The notes below the pieces were generated by a model. That model was not told where the DNA came from and made no database searches. It saw only the letters and a program-made list of their open reading frames with translations. A program made the position numbers and the translations under genes. From Candidatus Zixiibacteriota bacterium (GTDB lineage: Bacteria; Zixibacteria; MSB-5A5; GN15; FEB-12): DNA of 64,000 nt. Of this stretch, positions 1 through 9,800 are shown piece by piece; positions within the stretch are counted from its first letter, which is position 1, and the number at the start of each line of letters is the position of its first letter. The DNA is taken from NCBI GenBank assembly GCA_029860345.1, contig JAOUBJ010000002.1, positions 248,001-312,000 of the forward strand, given 5' to 3'.

Positions 1-126
1 AAACGTCAAGAGGCGCGCCAGAGCAAAGACTTCGCGATGGCCGACAAGATTCGCGACGACTTGCTGGCCCAGGGGATTGTCCTTGAGGATACGCCGCAGG
101 GGGTCCGTTATAAGCGTAAAGTGTAA
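1..126 (+). CDS. cysS: Cysteinyl-tRNA synthetase, C-terminal fragment
   Basis: Only the last 41 residues lie in the window; the gene enters from the left edge. CysRS charges tRNA-Cys with cysteine in the cytoplasm. The visible tail contains [13 protein letters not shown] followed by [16 protein letters not shown], the usual C-terminal signature of bacterial CysRS (a helix, then the I-x-L-E-D-T-P-x-G motif). It ends with TAA 78 bases before a tRNA-Thr gene. The family assignment is secure for so short a piece because this motif is characteristic; nothing can be said about the start or regulation. Confidence 0.9.
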   Translation, partial: KRQEARQSKDFAMADKIRDDLLAQGIVLEDTPQGVRYKRKV

Positions 127-203
127 AGCTGGTCTTCCGTTCCGGCCATAGTGTATACTTGACAACCGGCCACAAATCATTTTCTTGATCCACGCCAAGG
201 TCA

Positions 204-276
204 GCCAGCGTAGCTCAGTTGGTAGAGCAGCTGATTTGTAATCAGCAGGTCATCGGTTCGATCCCGGTCGCTGGCT
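204..276 (+). tRNA. tRNA-Thr (anticodon TGT)
   Basis: A full cloverleaf can be drawn. The 7-bp acceptor stem pairs GCCAGCG (204-210) with CGCTGGC (269-275), and the discriminator base is T276. The D-arm contains AGCTCAGTTGGTAGAGC, the anticodon stem GCTGA/TCAGC encloses the loop TTTGTAA with anticodon TGT (reads ACA, Thr), and the T-arm carries GGTTCGATCC. The 3' CCA is not encoded. The gene stands alone between cysS and an ABC transporter operon. Confidence 0.95.
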
Positions 277-870
277 AAATCTCACTTTTATACAACCTGA
301 TTACGTTGTGTTGGGTCTTAAGCACGCCAAAGCCGTAATTGTGATCCGACACATAACCTCAGGTCAGTCACGGACGGACTCACCCTTCGACTCCCAGGCT
401 GTGTCACAATAGGGTTTCGCAGGGTCCTGATCTCGACGCAGTCGGGATTGTGACCCTGCGATTCTCGGCATCGTGTTGTGAGAGAGCAACCTCAAGAACC
501 ACCGGTTCACACGCTCGCCTTCGGCAAACGCAGGAACCGATGGAGCAAACGATTGCGACACAGTCTGTCCGCTCAGGGTGGGGTTGTGAAGACTTAACGT
601 CGTGGCCACCCCGTCCGATGGGCTTGTCGATAAACTTTGGTCTACGTCGTTGCGAGGCACGCCTGGCGTGCCGTGGCAATCTCAATTCATTGCACACGTG
701 TCATGCCGAGCGGAGTCGAGGCATGAGATTGCCGCCCTACTCCGCCGGCGGCGGTCGGGGCGGTAAGAATGAGGGGCGCCAACTACCGGAATCACAGACT
801 TGCTTTCCAGACAGCAACCTCTTAGATTGACAGGCGTATTGATGGTATGAAACAGCGGATGATTTTATAA
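277..870. other. Intergenic region with an inverted repeat and one short palindromic repeat
   Basis: I find no convincing gene between the tRNA and the ABC transporter. The open frames on both strands give low-complexity, unrelated peptides. A 9-bp inverted repeat CGCAGGGTC / GACCCTGCG lies near 418-460, and one copy of the GAGCGGAGTCGA-centred palindromic repeat lies at 701-727. No clear promoter for the ABC operon could be picked. Confidence 0.6.
701..727. repeat. Family A palindromic repeat (GAGCG-AGTCGA core)
   Basis: Arms TCATGCC / GGCATGA enclose the core GAGCGGAGTCGA. The same core with variable but always self-complementary arms (TCACCCT/AGGGTGA, TCATGCT/AGCATGA and others) recurs at least twenty times in the window, for example at 18989-19014, 21281-21306, 24779-24804, 34876-34902, 36228-36252, 51273-51300, 53618-53643, 54520-54546, 58934-58960, 58978-59003 and 59096-59121. 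The arms vary by compensatory change, which points to a selected hairpin. Confidence 0.85.
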
Positions 871-1803
871 ATGGCCGTCATCGAAGTACAGGATCTGACC
901 AAAATATATCGCACCGGCATGCGCAAAGGGGATATTGTGGCCATCGACAACCTCACCCTGAATATCGGCATGGGGGAGATTTTCGGTCTGCTGGGTCCCA
1001 ACGGCGCAGGCAAGACAACACTATTCCGGGTTTTGTTGAGCCTTACGGCAGCCACTTCAGGTGGTGCCAAGATTTTCGGTCGCCCCTCTGTCGAGGCACG
1101 GTCGCGCAGTCAGATCGGATACCTGCCTGAAAACCATCGTTTTCCGTTTCACCTGACCGGGATGGGTCTGCTTGAATTCACAGCCCGGATGTATGGCATA
1201 CCGCCGTTGGAGTTCAAGCATCGCGCCGATGAGCTTCTGGAACTGGTCGGCATGACCAAATGGGCCGACACCAAAATCAGAAACTACTCCAAAGGTATGG
1301 GGCAACGCATCGGGCTGGCCCAGGCTATGATTTCCGACCCGGAGGTGCTGCTGTTGGATGAACCTACCGATGGCGTCGATCCCCTGGGAAAAATAGAACT
1401 GCGCAAAGTGCTCGAAAGGATTCGTGCCGGCGGCAAGTCAATCGTGCTGAACAGCCACCTGCTTTCGGAAGTTGAGTCGGTCGCCGACCGAGTGGCCATA
1501 TTGTCGCGCGGACGTCTGGTCAGGGTGGGGACAGTCGAAGAACTGACCAGCCGCAAGAGTCAGTATGACATTGAGGCCGACATGGGCAGTCGGTTGATCG
1601 AGATTCCTGAGGAGATCGGTAAAGTTGTCGTCGTAACGGCTCGCAGCATGACTGTCGAGTTGACTAAAAAAGAATACATAAACCACATCATCGACATGCT
1701 GAGGATGAAAAAGATTCCCATCTCCGCGGTCACACCGGTCAAGGTCAGCCTCGAGCAGTCATTTCTGGAGACAATCACCAGCGACCAGGAGAACCAGCCA
1801 TGA
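871..1803 (+). CDS. ABC transporter ATP-binding protein (ABC-2 exporter type)
   Basis: Cytoplasmic ATPase subunit of an exporter with the permease that follows. Walker A GPNGAGKTT is at about residues 42-50, the signature YSKGMGQ at about 139-145, Walker B VLLLDEP at about 159-165 with a D-loop, and the switch histidine in NSHLLSEV. The roughly 310-residue length includes the C-terminal extension of about 90 residues usual in this drug/ABC-2 group. The stop codon overlaps the start of the permease gene (ATGA), so the two are translationally coupled. The start at ATG 871 puts the first strand (IEVQDLTKIY) at the usual place, although no strong Shine-Dalgarno sequence precedes it. The substrate is unknown. 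Confidence 0.92.
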   Translation: MAVIEVQDLTKIYRTGMRKGDIVAIDNLTLNIGMGEIFGLLGPNGAGKTTLFRVLLSLTAATSGGAKIFGRPSVEARSRSQIGYLPENHRFPFHLTGMGLLEFTARMYGIPPLEFKHRADELLELVGMTKWADTKIRNYSKGMGQRIGLAQAMISDPEVLLLDEPTDGVDPLGKIELRKVLERIRAGGKSIVLNSHLLSEVESVADRVAILSRGRLVRVGTVEELTSRKSQYDIEADMGSRLIEIPEEIGKVVVVTARSMTVELTKKEYINHIIDMLRMKKIPISAVTPVKVSLEQSFLETITSDQENQP

Positions 1804-2582
1804 GAGGCATTCTGGCTGATACTGTTTCAGAGATGGTTGACCGTAAAATGGTCTGGGTCTACTCAGGTGTCGCCTTGCTGGGGCTGTTGGCCATTCTGGT
1901 AACACGCTCAGTCGAAATGCAGTTTCAGACCGAGGGTCTGAATATGCAGGCCATGAACGAGCTGTGGTCACCGCGCCTCTGGCTCTACAATAAGTTCATG
2001 TACTACATGGTCTTTTTGTCGGTCCTGGTGACGGCCGGACTGATTCCAAACATGTTATCCAAGGGGCGAGTTGACTTTTACCTATCGAAACCTCTGTCGA
2101 GACGACAACACCTTCTAACCAAGATGGCCGCGGTATGGATGGTGTACGGCGGCTTGATGGTCCTGATCATGATCCTGGTCGGCTCGGTGGGGGCGTGGGC
2201 CTTTGGCGCTGTCGATACCGGCCTTGGTTACATCGTGCTTTCGAATCTTCTAGCCTTCTTCATCTGGCTGGTCGTAACCACTTTCGCTGGTGTTTGGAGT
2301 TCTTCGGCGCCGATGAGTATTCTGGCGGTGTTTCTGATGTGGATACTGCAACAGATACTGTCCTGGCATGATGCTTTTAGTGAGCTCATCGACTCCCCGT
2401 TCTGGGGGAAGCTGGTCGATGTCTTCTACTACGTAGTTCCCAAGACCATTGAGATTTCCGAGGCAACTCTGCGCCTGGCCGGCGGCAATCCCGTGGACTG
2501 GATGCCGTTTTACACATCGGTAGCCTTTGCCCTGGTGCTGATGTACGTCACTGTGTTTATGTTCAACCGCAAAGACTATTAG
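1800..2582 (+). CDS. ABC-2 type transporter permease
   Basis: A 260-residue integral membrane protein starting four bases inside the preceding ATPase gene. About six hydrophobic segments are visible, beginning with VYSGVALLGLLAILV and followed by a large early loop containing SKGRVDFYLSKPLSRRQ. That phrase resembles the cytoplasmic coupling region (KPLSR) of ABC-2/NosY-type permeases. It should form the membrane channel of the exporter whose ATPase is encoded at 871-1803. The family is clear from architecture; the transported compound cannot be told. No terminator was recognised after the TAG-type end at 2582. Confidence 0.85.
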   Translation: MRGILADTVSEMVDRKMVWVYSGVALLGLLAILVTRSVEMQFQTEGLNMQAMNELWSPRLWLYNKFMYYMVFLSVLVTAGLIPNMLSKGRVDFYLSKPLSRRQHLLTKMAAVWMVYGGLMVLIMILVGSVGAWAFGAVDTGLGYIVLSNLLAFFIWLVVTTFAGVWSSSAPMSILAVFLMWILQQILSWHDAFSELIDSPFWGKLVDVFYYVVPKTIEISEATLRLAGGNPVDWMPFYTSVAFALVLMYVTVFMFNRKDY

Positions 2583-2684
2583 ATTACAATTTGCAAGGGG
2601 AAATCGTTATCGCCGCGCTTTACAGGTCGGTCGGTTCTGCCTATATTCCCCGAAGTGTGTTGAGGAGTCCTAAAGGAGTAAAAA

Positions 2685-4049
2685 ATGACACCATTTGATT
2701 ATTTGAAAAAAACAGAGAAGAAGCGCATGGACGACCTGTTTGCCTGGTTGCGCTTTGCTTCGGTTTCGGCCCGGTCCGAATACAAAAAAGAACTGGTGGC
2801 CTGTGCCGACTGGTTGAAGAAGCACCTGAGCGGCATCGGATTCAAGGCCAGAGTCTATCCCACCGCCGGACACTCCATTGTCTATGCCGAGTATATTGTC
2901 GACAAGAAACTCCCGACCGTGCTCTACTATGGTCACTACGACGTGCAACCGGTGGAACCGCTCAACCTGTGGAAGTCGTCCCCATTCAAACCGGAGATTC
3001 GCGCGGGATATATCTATGCCCGCGGTGCGGTCGATGACAAAGGGCAGACCTTCGCTCAGATCAAAGGAGTCGAAGCAGTACTGAAAGCGACCGGTACGCT
3101 GCCGGTGAATGTCAAGATGGTCATCGAAGGCGAAGAGGAAACCCATCCCTCACATCTACCGGCCTTCTTGAAGAAACACAAGAAGATGCTCAGAGCGGAT
3201 ATCGTGGTCGTCTCCGACACCGCTCAGTTTTCCAAGACACTACCGGCAGTGACATTTGGACTGCGCGGCATTGCGGCGGTGGAAGTGTTTGTGAAGGGAC
3301 CCAATCGCGATCTGCATTCCGGATCATTCGGCGGCGCAGTTGCCAATCCGGCGACCGTGCTGTGTAATATGGTGGCGCAGTTGCACGACAAAAATGGTCG
3401 GGTCAGCATTCCCGGGTTCTACACCGGAGTCAAACCGCCGAACAAGTGGATGAAAGCCCAGTTCAAAAAGCTCCCCTTTAACCAGGCTGCTCACATGAAA
3501 TCGATCGGGGTCAAGGCTCTCGGCGGTGAGAGTGGATTCACACCTTTTGAGAGAACCTGGGCGAGACCGACCTGCGAAATCAATGGTATCACCAGCGGCT
3601 ACCAGGGGGAAGGACACAAGACGATTATCCCCTCACTCGCCTCGTGCAAAGTAACCATGCGGCTGGTTCCGGGGCAAGACCCCCATGATATTTGTGATAA
3701 AATTGAAAAATACCTGAAGAAGATCGCGCCTCGCTCGGTCGAGGTGTCGGTCTCCAAACAGGGTGGCGCCAAGGCGGTGGTTGTCCCCACCGACAGTCGC
3801 TGGCTCGATGGAGCGACAGCGGCTATCAAGAAGGGCTTCGGCAAGGAGCCGGTCTTCATGATGGAGGGTGGGTCTATTCCGATAGTAAACGATTTCAAAC
3901 AGACGCTCGGTTTGGATACTCTCTTGATCGGTTTTGCCCAACACGACGATAACACGCATTCGCCCAACGAACGATTTCGGATCGTCGATTTTGAACGTGG
4001 ATGCAAAACTGCGGCGGCATTGCCGGATGCCCTGGCCGCGGTAAAATAA
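2685..4049 (+). CDS. M20 family metallo-dipeptidase
   Basis: A cytoplasmic zinc exopeptidase of 454 residues, the usual length for the M20 dipeptidase group. Metal-site motifs appear in order: GHYDVQP (about 83-89, His84 ligand), GAVDDKG (about 114-120, bridging Asp), EGEEE (about 148-152, general base and Zn ligand), VVSDTA (Asp ligand) and a C-terminal HSPNERF (His ligand). The lid/dimerisation domain lies between, with the typical DLHSGSFGGAVANP segment. Start ATG 2685 is set by a good Shine-Dalgarno sequence (AAGGAGT at 2671-2677). It probably trims small peptides for amino-acid recovery. The SDR gene follows after two bases. Confidence 0.95.
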   Translation: MTPFDYLKKTEKKRMDDLFAWLRFASVSARSEYKKELVACADWLKKHLSGIGFKARVYPTAGHSIVYAEYIVDKKLPTVLYYGHYDVQPVEPLNLWKSSPFKPEIRAGYIYARGAVDDKGQTFAQIKGVEAVLKATGTLPVNVKMVIEGEEETHPSHLPAFLKKHKKMLRADIVVVSDTAQFSKTLPAVTFGLRGIAAVEVFVKGPNRDLHSGSFGGAVANPATVLCNMVAQLHDKNGRVSIPGFYTGVKPPNKWMKAQFKKLPFNQAAHMKSIGVKALGGESGFTPFERTWARPTCEINGITSGYQGEGHKTIIPSLASCKVTMRLVPGQDPHDICDKIEKYLKKIAPRSVEVSVSKQGGAKAVVVPTDSRWLDGATAAIKKGFGKEPVFMMEGGSIPIVNDFKQTLGLDTLLIGFAQHDDNTHSPNERFRIVDFERGCKTAAALPDALAAVK

Positions 4050-4051
4050 CG

Positions 4052-4831
4052 ATGGATCTCAACCTGAACGACAGACGTGTGCTCGTCACCGGCGCTTCAA
4101 CCGGTCTCGGCGCAGCGGCGGCACAGCAGCTTGCCCTGGAGGGAGCCACAGTCTATATCAACGGGCGCGATCAGGCCCGACTTGACAAGGCAGCGGAGAC
4201 AATTGCCGAGGCCACTACGGTTAAACCGCATACCTTGATCGGGGACATGTCAAAGCCCGACGATGTCGAACGTGTTGTCGCTGGTGTCGGCGATGTTGAC
4301 ATACTGGTGTGCAACACCGGCGGACCTCCTCCGGGTCAGTTTCTTGACATGTCGGCTAAGCAGTGGAATGAAGCCCACGATTTGCTGCTTGGTTCTGCCA
4401 CCCACCTTACCCGCGCCGCCTTGCCGTCGATGATCAAGAATGAGTGGGGCCGCGTGATTTATATCACCTCGGTTGCCGTTTTGCAGCCTATCGACAATTT
4501 GATACTGTCGAACAGTTACCGGTCCGCAGTGACCGGTTTGTGCAAGACTCTCTCCAACAACTATGCCGGGCACGGTGTAACCTTTAACACCGTTTGCCCC
4601 GGCTACACAGCAACTGAACGGCTGAGTAGCCTGGCCGATTCTATCGCCGCCGAACAGAATTTGTCCAGGCATGACGTCTTTCAGCAGTTTGCCGACAATG
4701 CACCCAGCGGTCGCCTGGGCCAACCCGACGAATTGGCGGCTCTGATCACCTTTCTGGCCAGCGATAGAGCCGCCTACATAACGGGCGCCAGTATCCCCGT
4801 CGATGGCGGTTTGCATCGCGGCTTGTTATAG
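4052..4831 (+). CDS. SDR family oxidoreductase (3-oxoacyl-ACP-reductase-like)
   Basis: A 259-residue Rossmann-fold dehydrogenase. GASTGLG binds the dinucleotide, CNTGGPPPG is the NAG-type motif, and VCPGYTATERL and the terminal ITGASIPVDGGLHRG match the BKR_3-like branch of short-chain reductases. The catalytic YxxxK is not canonical: the segment reads SNSYRSAVTGLCK, with the lysine displaced, which is a known peculiarity of this branch. I chose ATG 4052, two bases after the M20 stop, because an upstream ATG at 4001 would overlap the M20 gene by 49 bases and add a non-conserved leader. The substrate is not predictable. Confidence 0.88.
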   Translation: MDLNLNDRRVLVTGASTGLGAAAAQQLALEGATVYINGRDQARLDKAAETIAEATTVKPHTLIGDMSKPDDVERVVAGVGDVDILVCNTGGPPPGQFLDMSAKQWNEAHDLLLGSATHLTRAALPSMIKNEWGRVIYITSVAVLQPIDNLILSNSYRSAVTGLCKTLSNNYAGHGVTFNTVCPGYTATERLSSLADSIAAEQNLSRHDVFQQFADNAPSGRLGQPDELAALITFLASDRAAYITGASIPVDGGLHRGLL

Positions 4832-5759
4832 GTGTTTGTTAATTTCGAAAGCGGGTGATCGGATCAACGGCGCTTCAAGACCTTCCACAGTTCGTCTTAT
4901 TGCTGCTATTGGCATCTTGCAGGCTGTGGCATCGTTCGCCTATCCCATTGCCAAATACGGCCTGGCCATTATTGAGCCGTTCACCTTTGCCTTCTACCGA
5001 TTCGTGCTGTCATCTTCCTTGTTGCTCTTACTGACGCGCCTGAAGAAGCACGACAGGCCGATTGACAAACGAGACTACAAGCATGTCTTCCTGTTGGGTG
5101 TTCTCATAATACCGCTCAACCAGACTCTCTTTCTGCTGGGGCAATCGATGACCGCCGCCGGACATGGCGCTTTCATTTTTGCCACCACACCGATGTTTAT
5201 CTTCATACTGGCCATGATCCACCTGCGTGAACGCTACACCCACCGTCGACTGATCGGTGTGATTGCCGCTTTGGCCGGCGTTGCCACAATCATGCTGTCG
5301 GGCGATATCGAGGTAAGGCGACAGTATTTGGTTGGTGATCTGATCATTTTGGTGTCGGTGGTGGCTTGGGCATACTACACGATTATCGGCAAGCGGTTGG
5401 TGCGCAGATACGGCGCGCTACGTATAACGGCATACGCCCTTGCTTCCGGGTCGGCGCTCTACTTTCCATTTGGTCTCTATCATGCCCTTCGCTTCGACTA
5501 TAGTGTCGCTACGCTCGAAGCATGGGCCGCCGTTGTCTACATGGCCGTGGGCTTGTCGTTGGTGGTCTATGTGCTATGGTACTGGGTGCTGAAATACATG
5601 GAGGCGTCGCGCATAGCCATCTTCCATAATGTGCAGCCGGTACTGGCCACCCTTATTGCGGCCCTCTGGCTGGGTGAACAGTTGACCGGAACATTCCTGG
5701 TGGGTGGACTGATCGTTCTGACAGGTGTTCTCATCGCCGAAAGCAAACAGACGGGCTGA
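4803..5759 (+). CDS. EamA/DMT family permease
   Basis: An inner-membrane transporter with ten predicted helices arranged as two EamA repeats. The first begins near residue 30 (TVRLIAAIGILQAVASFAYPIAKYG) and the second after GDLIILVSVVAWAYYTIIGKRL. The C-terminal half carries the family phrase YMEASRIAIFHNVQPVLATLIAALWLGEQL. It probably exports amino acids, metabolites or drugs. The true start is uncertain: ATG 4803 overlaps the SDR gene by 29 bases and has no Shine-Dalgarno sequence, while a TTG at 4836 would begin just after the SDR stop. A terminator hairpin follows directly. Confidence 0.88.
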   Translation: MAVCIAACYRCLLISKAGDRINGASRPSTVRLIAAIGILQAVASFAYPIAKYGLAIIEPFTFAFYRFVLSSSLLLLLTRLKKHDRPIDKRDYKHVFLLGVLIIPLNQTLFLLGQSMTAAGHGAFIFATTPMFIFILAMIHLRERYTHRRLIGVIAALAGVATIMLSGDIEVRRQYLVGDLIILVSVVAWAYYTIIGKRLVRRYGALRITAYALASGSALYFPFGLYHALRFDYSVATLEAWAAVVYMAVGLSLVVYVLWYWVLKYMEASRIAIFHNVQPVLATLIAALWLGEQLTGTFLVGGLIVLTGVLIAESKQTG

Positions 5760-5776
5760 TCCTGATACAACACACA

Positions 5777-5808
5777 AAAAAAACCGGATGCACGAAGCAC
5801 CCGGTTTT
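5777..5808. terminator. Bidirectional rho-independent terminator
   Basis: The hairpin AAAACCGG-ATGCACGAAGCAC-CCGGTTTT, with A-runs on the left and T-rich sequence on the right, lies between two convergent genes (the DMT permease on plus, the PorV-like gene on minus). It can therefore end both transcripts. Confidence 0.85.
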
Positions 5809-5829
5809 CCTGCTTTATCGAAGCCGTTT

Positions 5830-6819
5830 TTAGAAGTTGGCTTTCAATGTCCAGTATTGGTTGGCATCGAAGACTTCAGTTTGAGTCCAGCAATACTCAA
5901 TAGCCAAATCGGTATTGCCCAAAGCAAACTTGACGCCTGCGCCCACCGAAGCACCATACAGCCACTCATCCTGTTCGGCGTAGTTGTATCCGGCCCGCAG
6001 TGAGTACTTGCCGTCGTACACATACTCCACACCACCCTGATAGTAGTCATCAGAGAAGTTGTTTGAACGGAAGTTAGCCGAGGCCGTGGCCAGGTTTGGT
6101 CCGTCATCCAGGAAATCGTAGGCCATGCCCATATTGAGTGAGCTGGGAAGCTCAAACGGTTTGGACTCAGCCGATCCGGGACGGCCCTCCAGGTCGACAT
6201 CGAAGCCACGTCCCGAGAATGACATCTGCGGACCGTAGTTCTTGATAGCCAGGCCCAGAGTGAATCCACGCCAGCGTGGATCGTACATAAACCCGATATC
6301 AAAAGCCATACCCGATGCCTGGACTTCAAAAATGTCCTCTCGGATATACATACCTGTAAGGCCCAGCGATACGTTGGAGGTCAGAACCTTGGCGTATGAA
6401 AAGCCCAGAACGGCCAGTGTGGGGGAGAAGACCCGCCCGGTACCGTTCGGGAAGTCTTCGGTCGTTTCCTCCATGTCGCCGATTGAAACCACTTTGGCCG
6501 ACAGACCAATGGTGCCGAATCCGTCGATAAAAGTGGCCACACCGCCAAAGTTTACGTCGACATCCGCCAGGTAGGGTTGATGCGTAAACATCACCTCAGT
6601 CCCCTCAAGCGATGCCAGCCCGGCCGGATTCCAGAATACGGATTCAAGTCCGGACACATTGGCCACCACCGCACCGCCCATAGCGGTGCCGCGTGAGCCA
6701 ATAGGTATCAGAAGCTCAACTGCTCCTGCCGTTCCCATCCGCCTGGAGTTTCCCGCATAAGCCGAAGTGAGGCTTACGGCGAGGATAACCAGCACAAGCA
6801 GAATATATTTCGTTTTCAT
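5830..6819 (-). CDS. PorV/PorQ family outer-membrane beta-barrel protein
   Basis: A 329-residue secreted protein with a signal peptide (KYILLVLVILAVSLTSAYA). The mature start resembles PorV/UPF0164 proteins: SRGTAMGGAVVANVSGLESVFWNPAGLASL, with the family's NPAGL motif. The remainder alternates short beta-strands and turns and ends in a terminal Phe, as expected for an outer-membrane barrel. It is the last gene of a three-gene minus-strand operon, 18 bases after the large secreted protein. A Shine-Dalgarno GAAAGGA precedes the ATG. In Bacteroidetes, PorV shuttles cargo from the type IX translocon; here only membership of the broad family is claimed. Confidence 0.85.
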   Translation of the reverse strand: MKTKYILLVLVILAVSLTSAYAGNSRRMGTAGAVELLIPIGSRGTAMGGAVVANVSGLESVFWNPAGLASLEGTEVMFTHQPYLADVDVNFGGVATFIDGFGTIGLSAKVVSIGDMEETTEDFPNGTGRVFSPTLAVLGFSYAKVLTSNVSLGLTGMYIREDIFEVQASGMAFDIGFMYDPRWRGFTLGLAIKNYGPQMSFSGRGFDVDLEGRPGSAESKPFELPSSLNMGMAYDFLDDGPNLATASANFRSNNFSDDYYQGGVEYVYDGKYSLRAGYNYAEQDEWLYGASVGAGVKFALGNTDLAIEYCWTQTEVFDANQYWTLKANF

Positions 6820-6837
6820 CAGTTTGTGTCCTTTCGC

Positions 6838-9800
6838 CTAGTAAGTCTTCAGAACTTCGACTTCTGTGAAGACTGCCATTTTACCGATCTTTTGTCCGAA
6901 CCCGGGTGCATCGACCACCCACAGGTAGATACCCGACGCCACAGGTAGTTCGTTCTGTGTCAGAGCGTCCCACGTGGCGAAGTTGGTAGCTGCGTCGTCC
7001 TTCTCCAGGGTCTGGATATACTCACCAGCCAAATTGTATATGGTGATTGTGCACTCAGCCGGCAGGTTATGGAACCTGATTTCGTAAGCGCCAACCGCCT
7101 GATCGTAGGGACCGAACAGGTAGAACGGGTTCGGCACGACCTTGATGTTATCCAGTTCGGATTCCGCTGCAACCATCGTCGGCGCCGAAGCGACGAACGT
7201 GAAGGTATCCAGAGGTGTGTTCGGCTTGGTTGTCGTTAAGCGGAACACAGTGCCTTGTTCGGGCAGATCCTGCGTGAATGGCGGCGCATCGCCACCGTTC
7301 CAACTGACCAGGACGGTCCGAGCCAGGACTTCGTCAGCCAAGAAATTGTACGTTTTCGCACCGAGAAAATCGGCTTCGTTTTCCAGGTATCCGGCTTCAC
7401 CCGGTGACATGTCGGTCGGGGTATACCAATAGACCCAATCGGTGAACGGATCGTTGTCAGCGCCCGACACCGAGTGCTCAAGATCACCGCCACCGTTGGC
7501 GGCAGTTCCCCATGATTCGAGGTTATAGGTGTTGTCATCGCCATCGTCGATTATAAGCGGGAACAGGCGGACGTCGTCACTGGGGTCATCGGGTGTGTCC
7601 ATACCGATGTTCCACAATTCAAACGGTACCCAAAAGACATTGTCATCATTGAAGGCTTCAATGGCGTAACTGCCGCCGGTGCCCGGCGTGGCGTTGTCGC
7701 CGGTGAAGCGCATTTCATAGTCGAAAGAGCCGATGACATCAAAATTGGCGCCGTCACGAGTGGCGCGAGACAGGAAGGCGGAATAACCACCCCGCTCTCC
7801 GCCGCCGGACGAACCGCCGTTGTCAGCCGTGTGGAAGCCCCACATACCGTCGCCGACCTGCTGAGTCTCATCAGGTCGGAGGGCTACGCCGTCGGCATCG
7901 ACGCCGGTCGGGAAGCCGCCGAAATCAAGTGCGCCGGCCACCGGCGGGTCGAGGTCACCGGCGCCGTTCGCCACCACCTGGAAACTCAGGAAGTCGACCG
8001 CTGCACCCAGAACATCGAGGTACATGCCGTCAACGATGCGCAAACCCGGAGCGCCGGACTGGTCAAACATGCTGTCCATGACCACCTCGCCCAAGGTAGC
8101 ATCCACCAGGTTCCAGAAGGGGGTACCGTCAGCCAGGGTGTCAAAGACCACCTGGTAGGTATGCCCGGTGAGATTTCTGGGATCGGTAACGATTGGATAT
8201 ACTCTACCCTGAGACGGTCCCGTTGTGTGGACCACAGGAAGAGTATCCACCGGCCCGAAGTCGGTATGCTCTCCGGCCGGCGGCGGTTGCGGAATGATAG
8301 CCATTACAGTCTGGCTTTCGAGCAATCTGTCCGCATTGGGGACACGGGCGCTGTCGCCGTTCTCGAAGAACTGCCAGAAACTGAAAGAGAAAGCAGTCAC
8401 CCGGAAATAGTAGGTCTTCTGCTCTCTCAAGGGGCCACCGTTGACCTTGTCCTCAGTAATGTGGTACTTATACTCCAGTCCCTGGTTGGTCAGGGCTCTT
8501 CTGATCCACGGAATAACCAGACCGGCATCGGGATCACGAACGGAGTCGATCAAGGCCAACTCAGTAGTTGAGGCCAGGTCGAAGGTCTTCAACAGCGTCC
8601 ATGGGCCGGTAGGACCATCACCCTGCCAGACCGAGTAACCTTCAAAGGCGAAATCGCCCGGTTCACGTTCGGAAATGTCGTCCCAGGTCAGGACGATTTC
8701 TTCCGGCCAATGGGTAGGCGCTACAATCGGTTTGGCCGGTGGGCGTGGCGGGTTGAAGTTGTTCTCGTATACCCGCTGCGCGAAATCGTCAAGTTCCTTG
8801 GTGACGGTAATCGACTCGAAGCGGTTGCCACCCTGACCGACAATGATCGCCGCGAGAATCTCGGTCGAATCGCCGGGCGCGAAGGTGATAGGACCAGTCG
8901 ACTGCATCCAGCGACGGTCGGCCGGATCGATGTCTAAGTCACCGGTTCCTTCCACCGGGTCACCGCTGTGCATATAAAGCAGAGTGTCGCCGGCGTACAC
9001 ATAAGGTTCGCCACTGGCGTCGAGACCCTGCTGGTAGTTGTAGGTCTCGTTGAAGTCGTTCGGGTCGGTACCGTTGATGTACTTATTGAACGAAACCATA
9101 CCCATGTTGGTATAGCCGGGCCACAACTCACCCCACATGCGGCCGGTGTCGGCATTGTTACCGGTTTCAATGAGAGGACCCTGGAAGAAGTCGTAACCGG
9201 TACAAGGAGCCTTGTCCTCGTAGAATCCGGCGTCGTCGTCATCCGAGTTGTACACGTAACCGAGTGACAGGTTGGTGTCGCAACCCACGAAGTCGTCTGT
9301 GTATTCACCCAAATCCGGGTCGGACCAGAGCGAAATGTAACAATTATTGATAGTGTTCGCGCCTTTGTTGTAGACGCGGTACCGAACGAAGATGATGTTA
9401 CCCAAGGCACCTTGACGGTCAAAGCCGAAGGTGGTCTGACGAATCTCCAATCCCAGCGGTTCTGTTTCGCCGGCATCGTTATTGTGTTCGTCGGGGTCGG
9501 CATCGTTGCAGACCGACCAAAGCATCTGATCACCGATCATGTCGGGGATCTGATTGCCATCACCGTCCGTAGTGGCCGGTGCGCCCTGATCATAAGGCCA
9601 GTTCAGGTAGTCCTGGTTCGGGTTGTCGGCCAGGCTGTCTCGATACAACTTGTACACCTTGTATTCCGCTTTATCGGGCGAGAAGGTGCCGTTTTGCATC
9701 GGGCCGGGTACATATTCGGAGCTATACTCCGATATGGCGACGCGTGTTTGCCCCTGAACCTTACCGCCAATCCAAAGTCCACTTGCATACAGACAGTAAT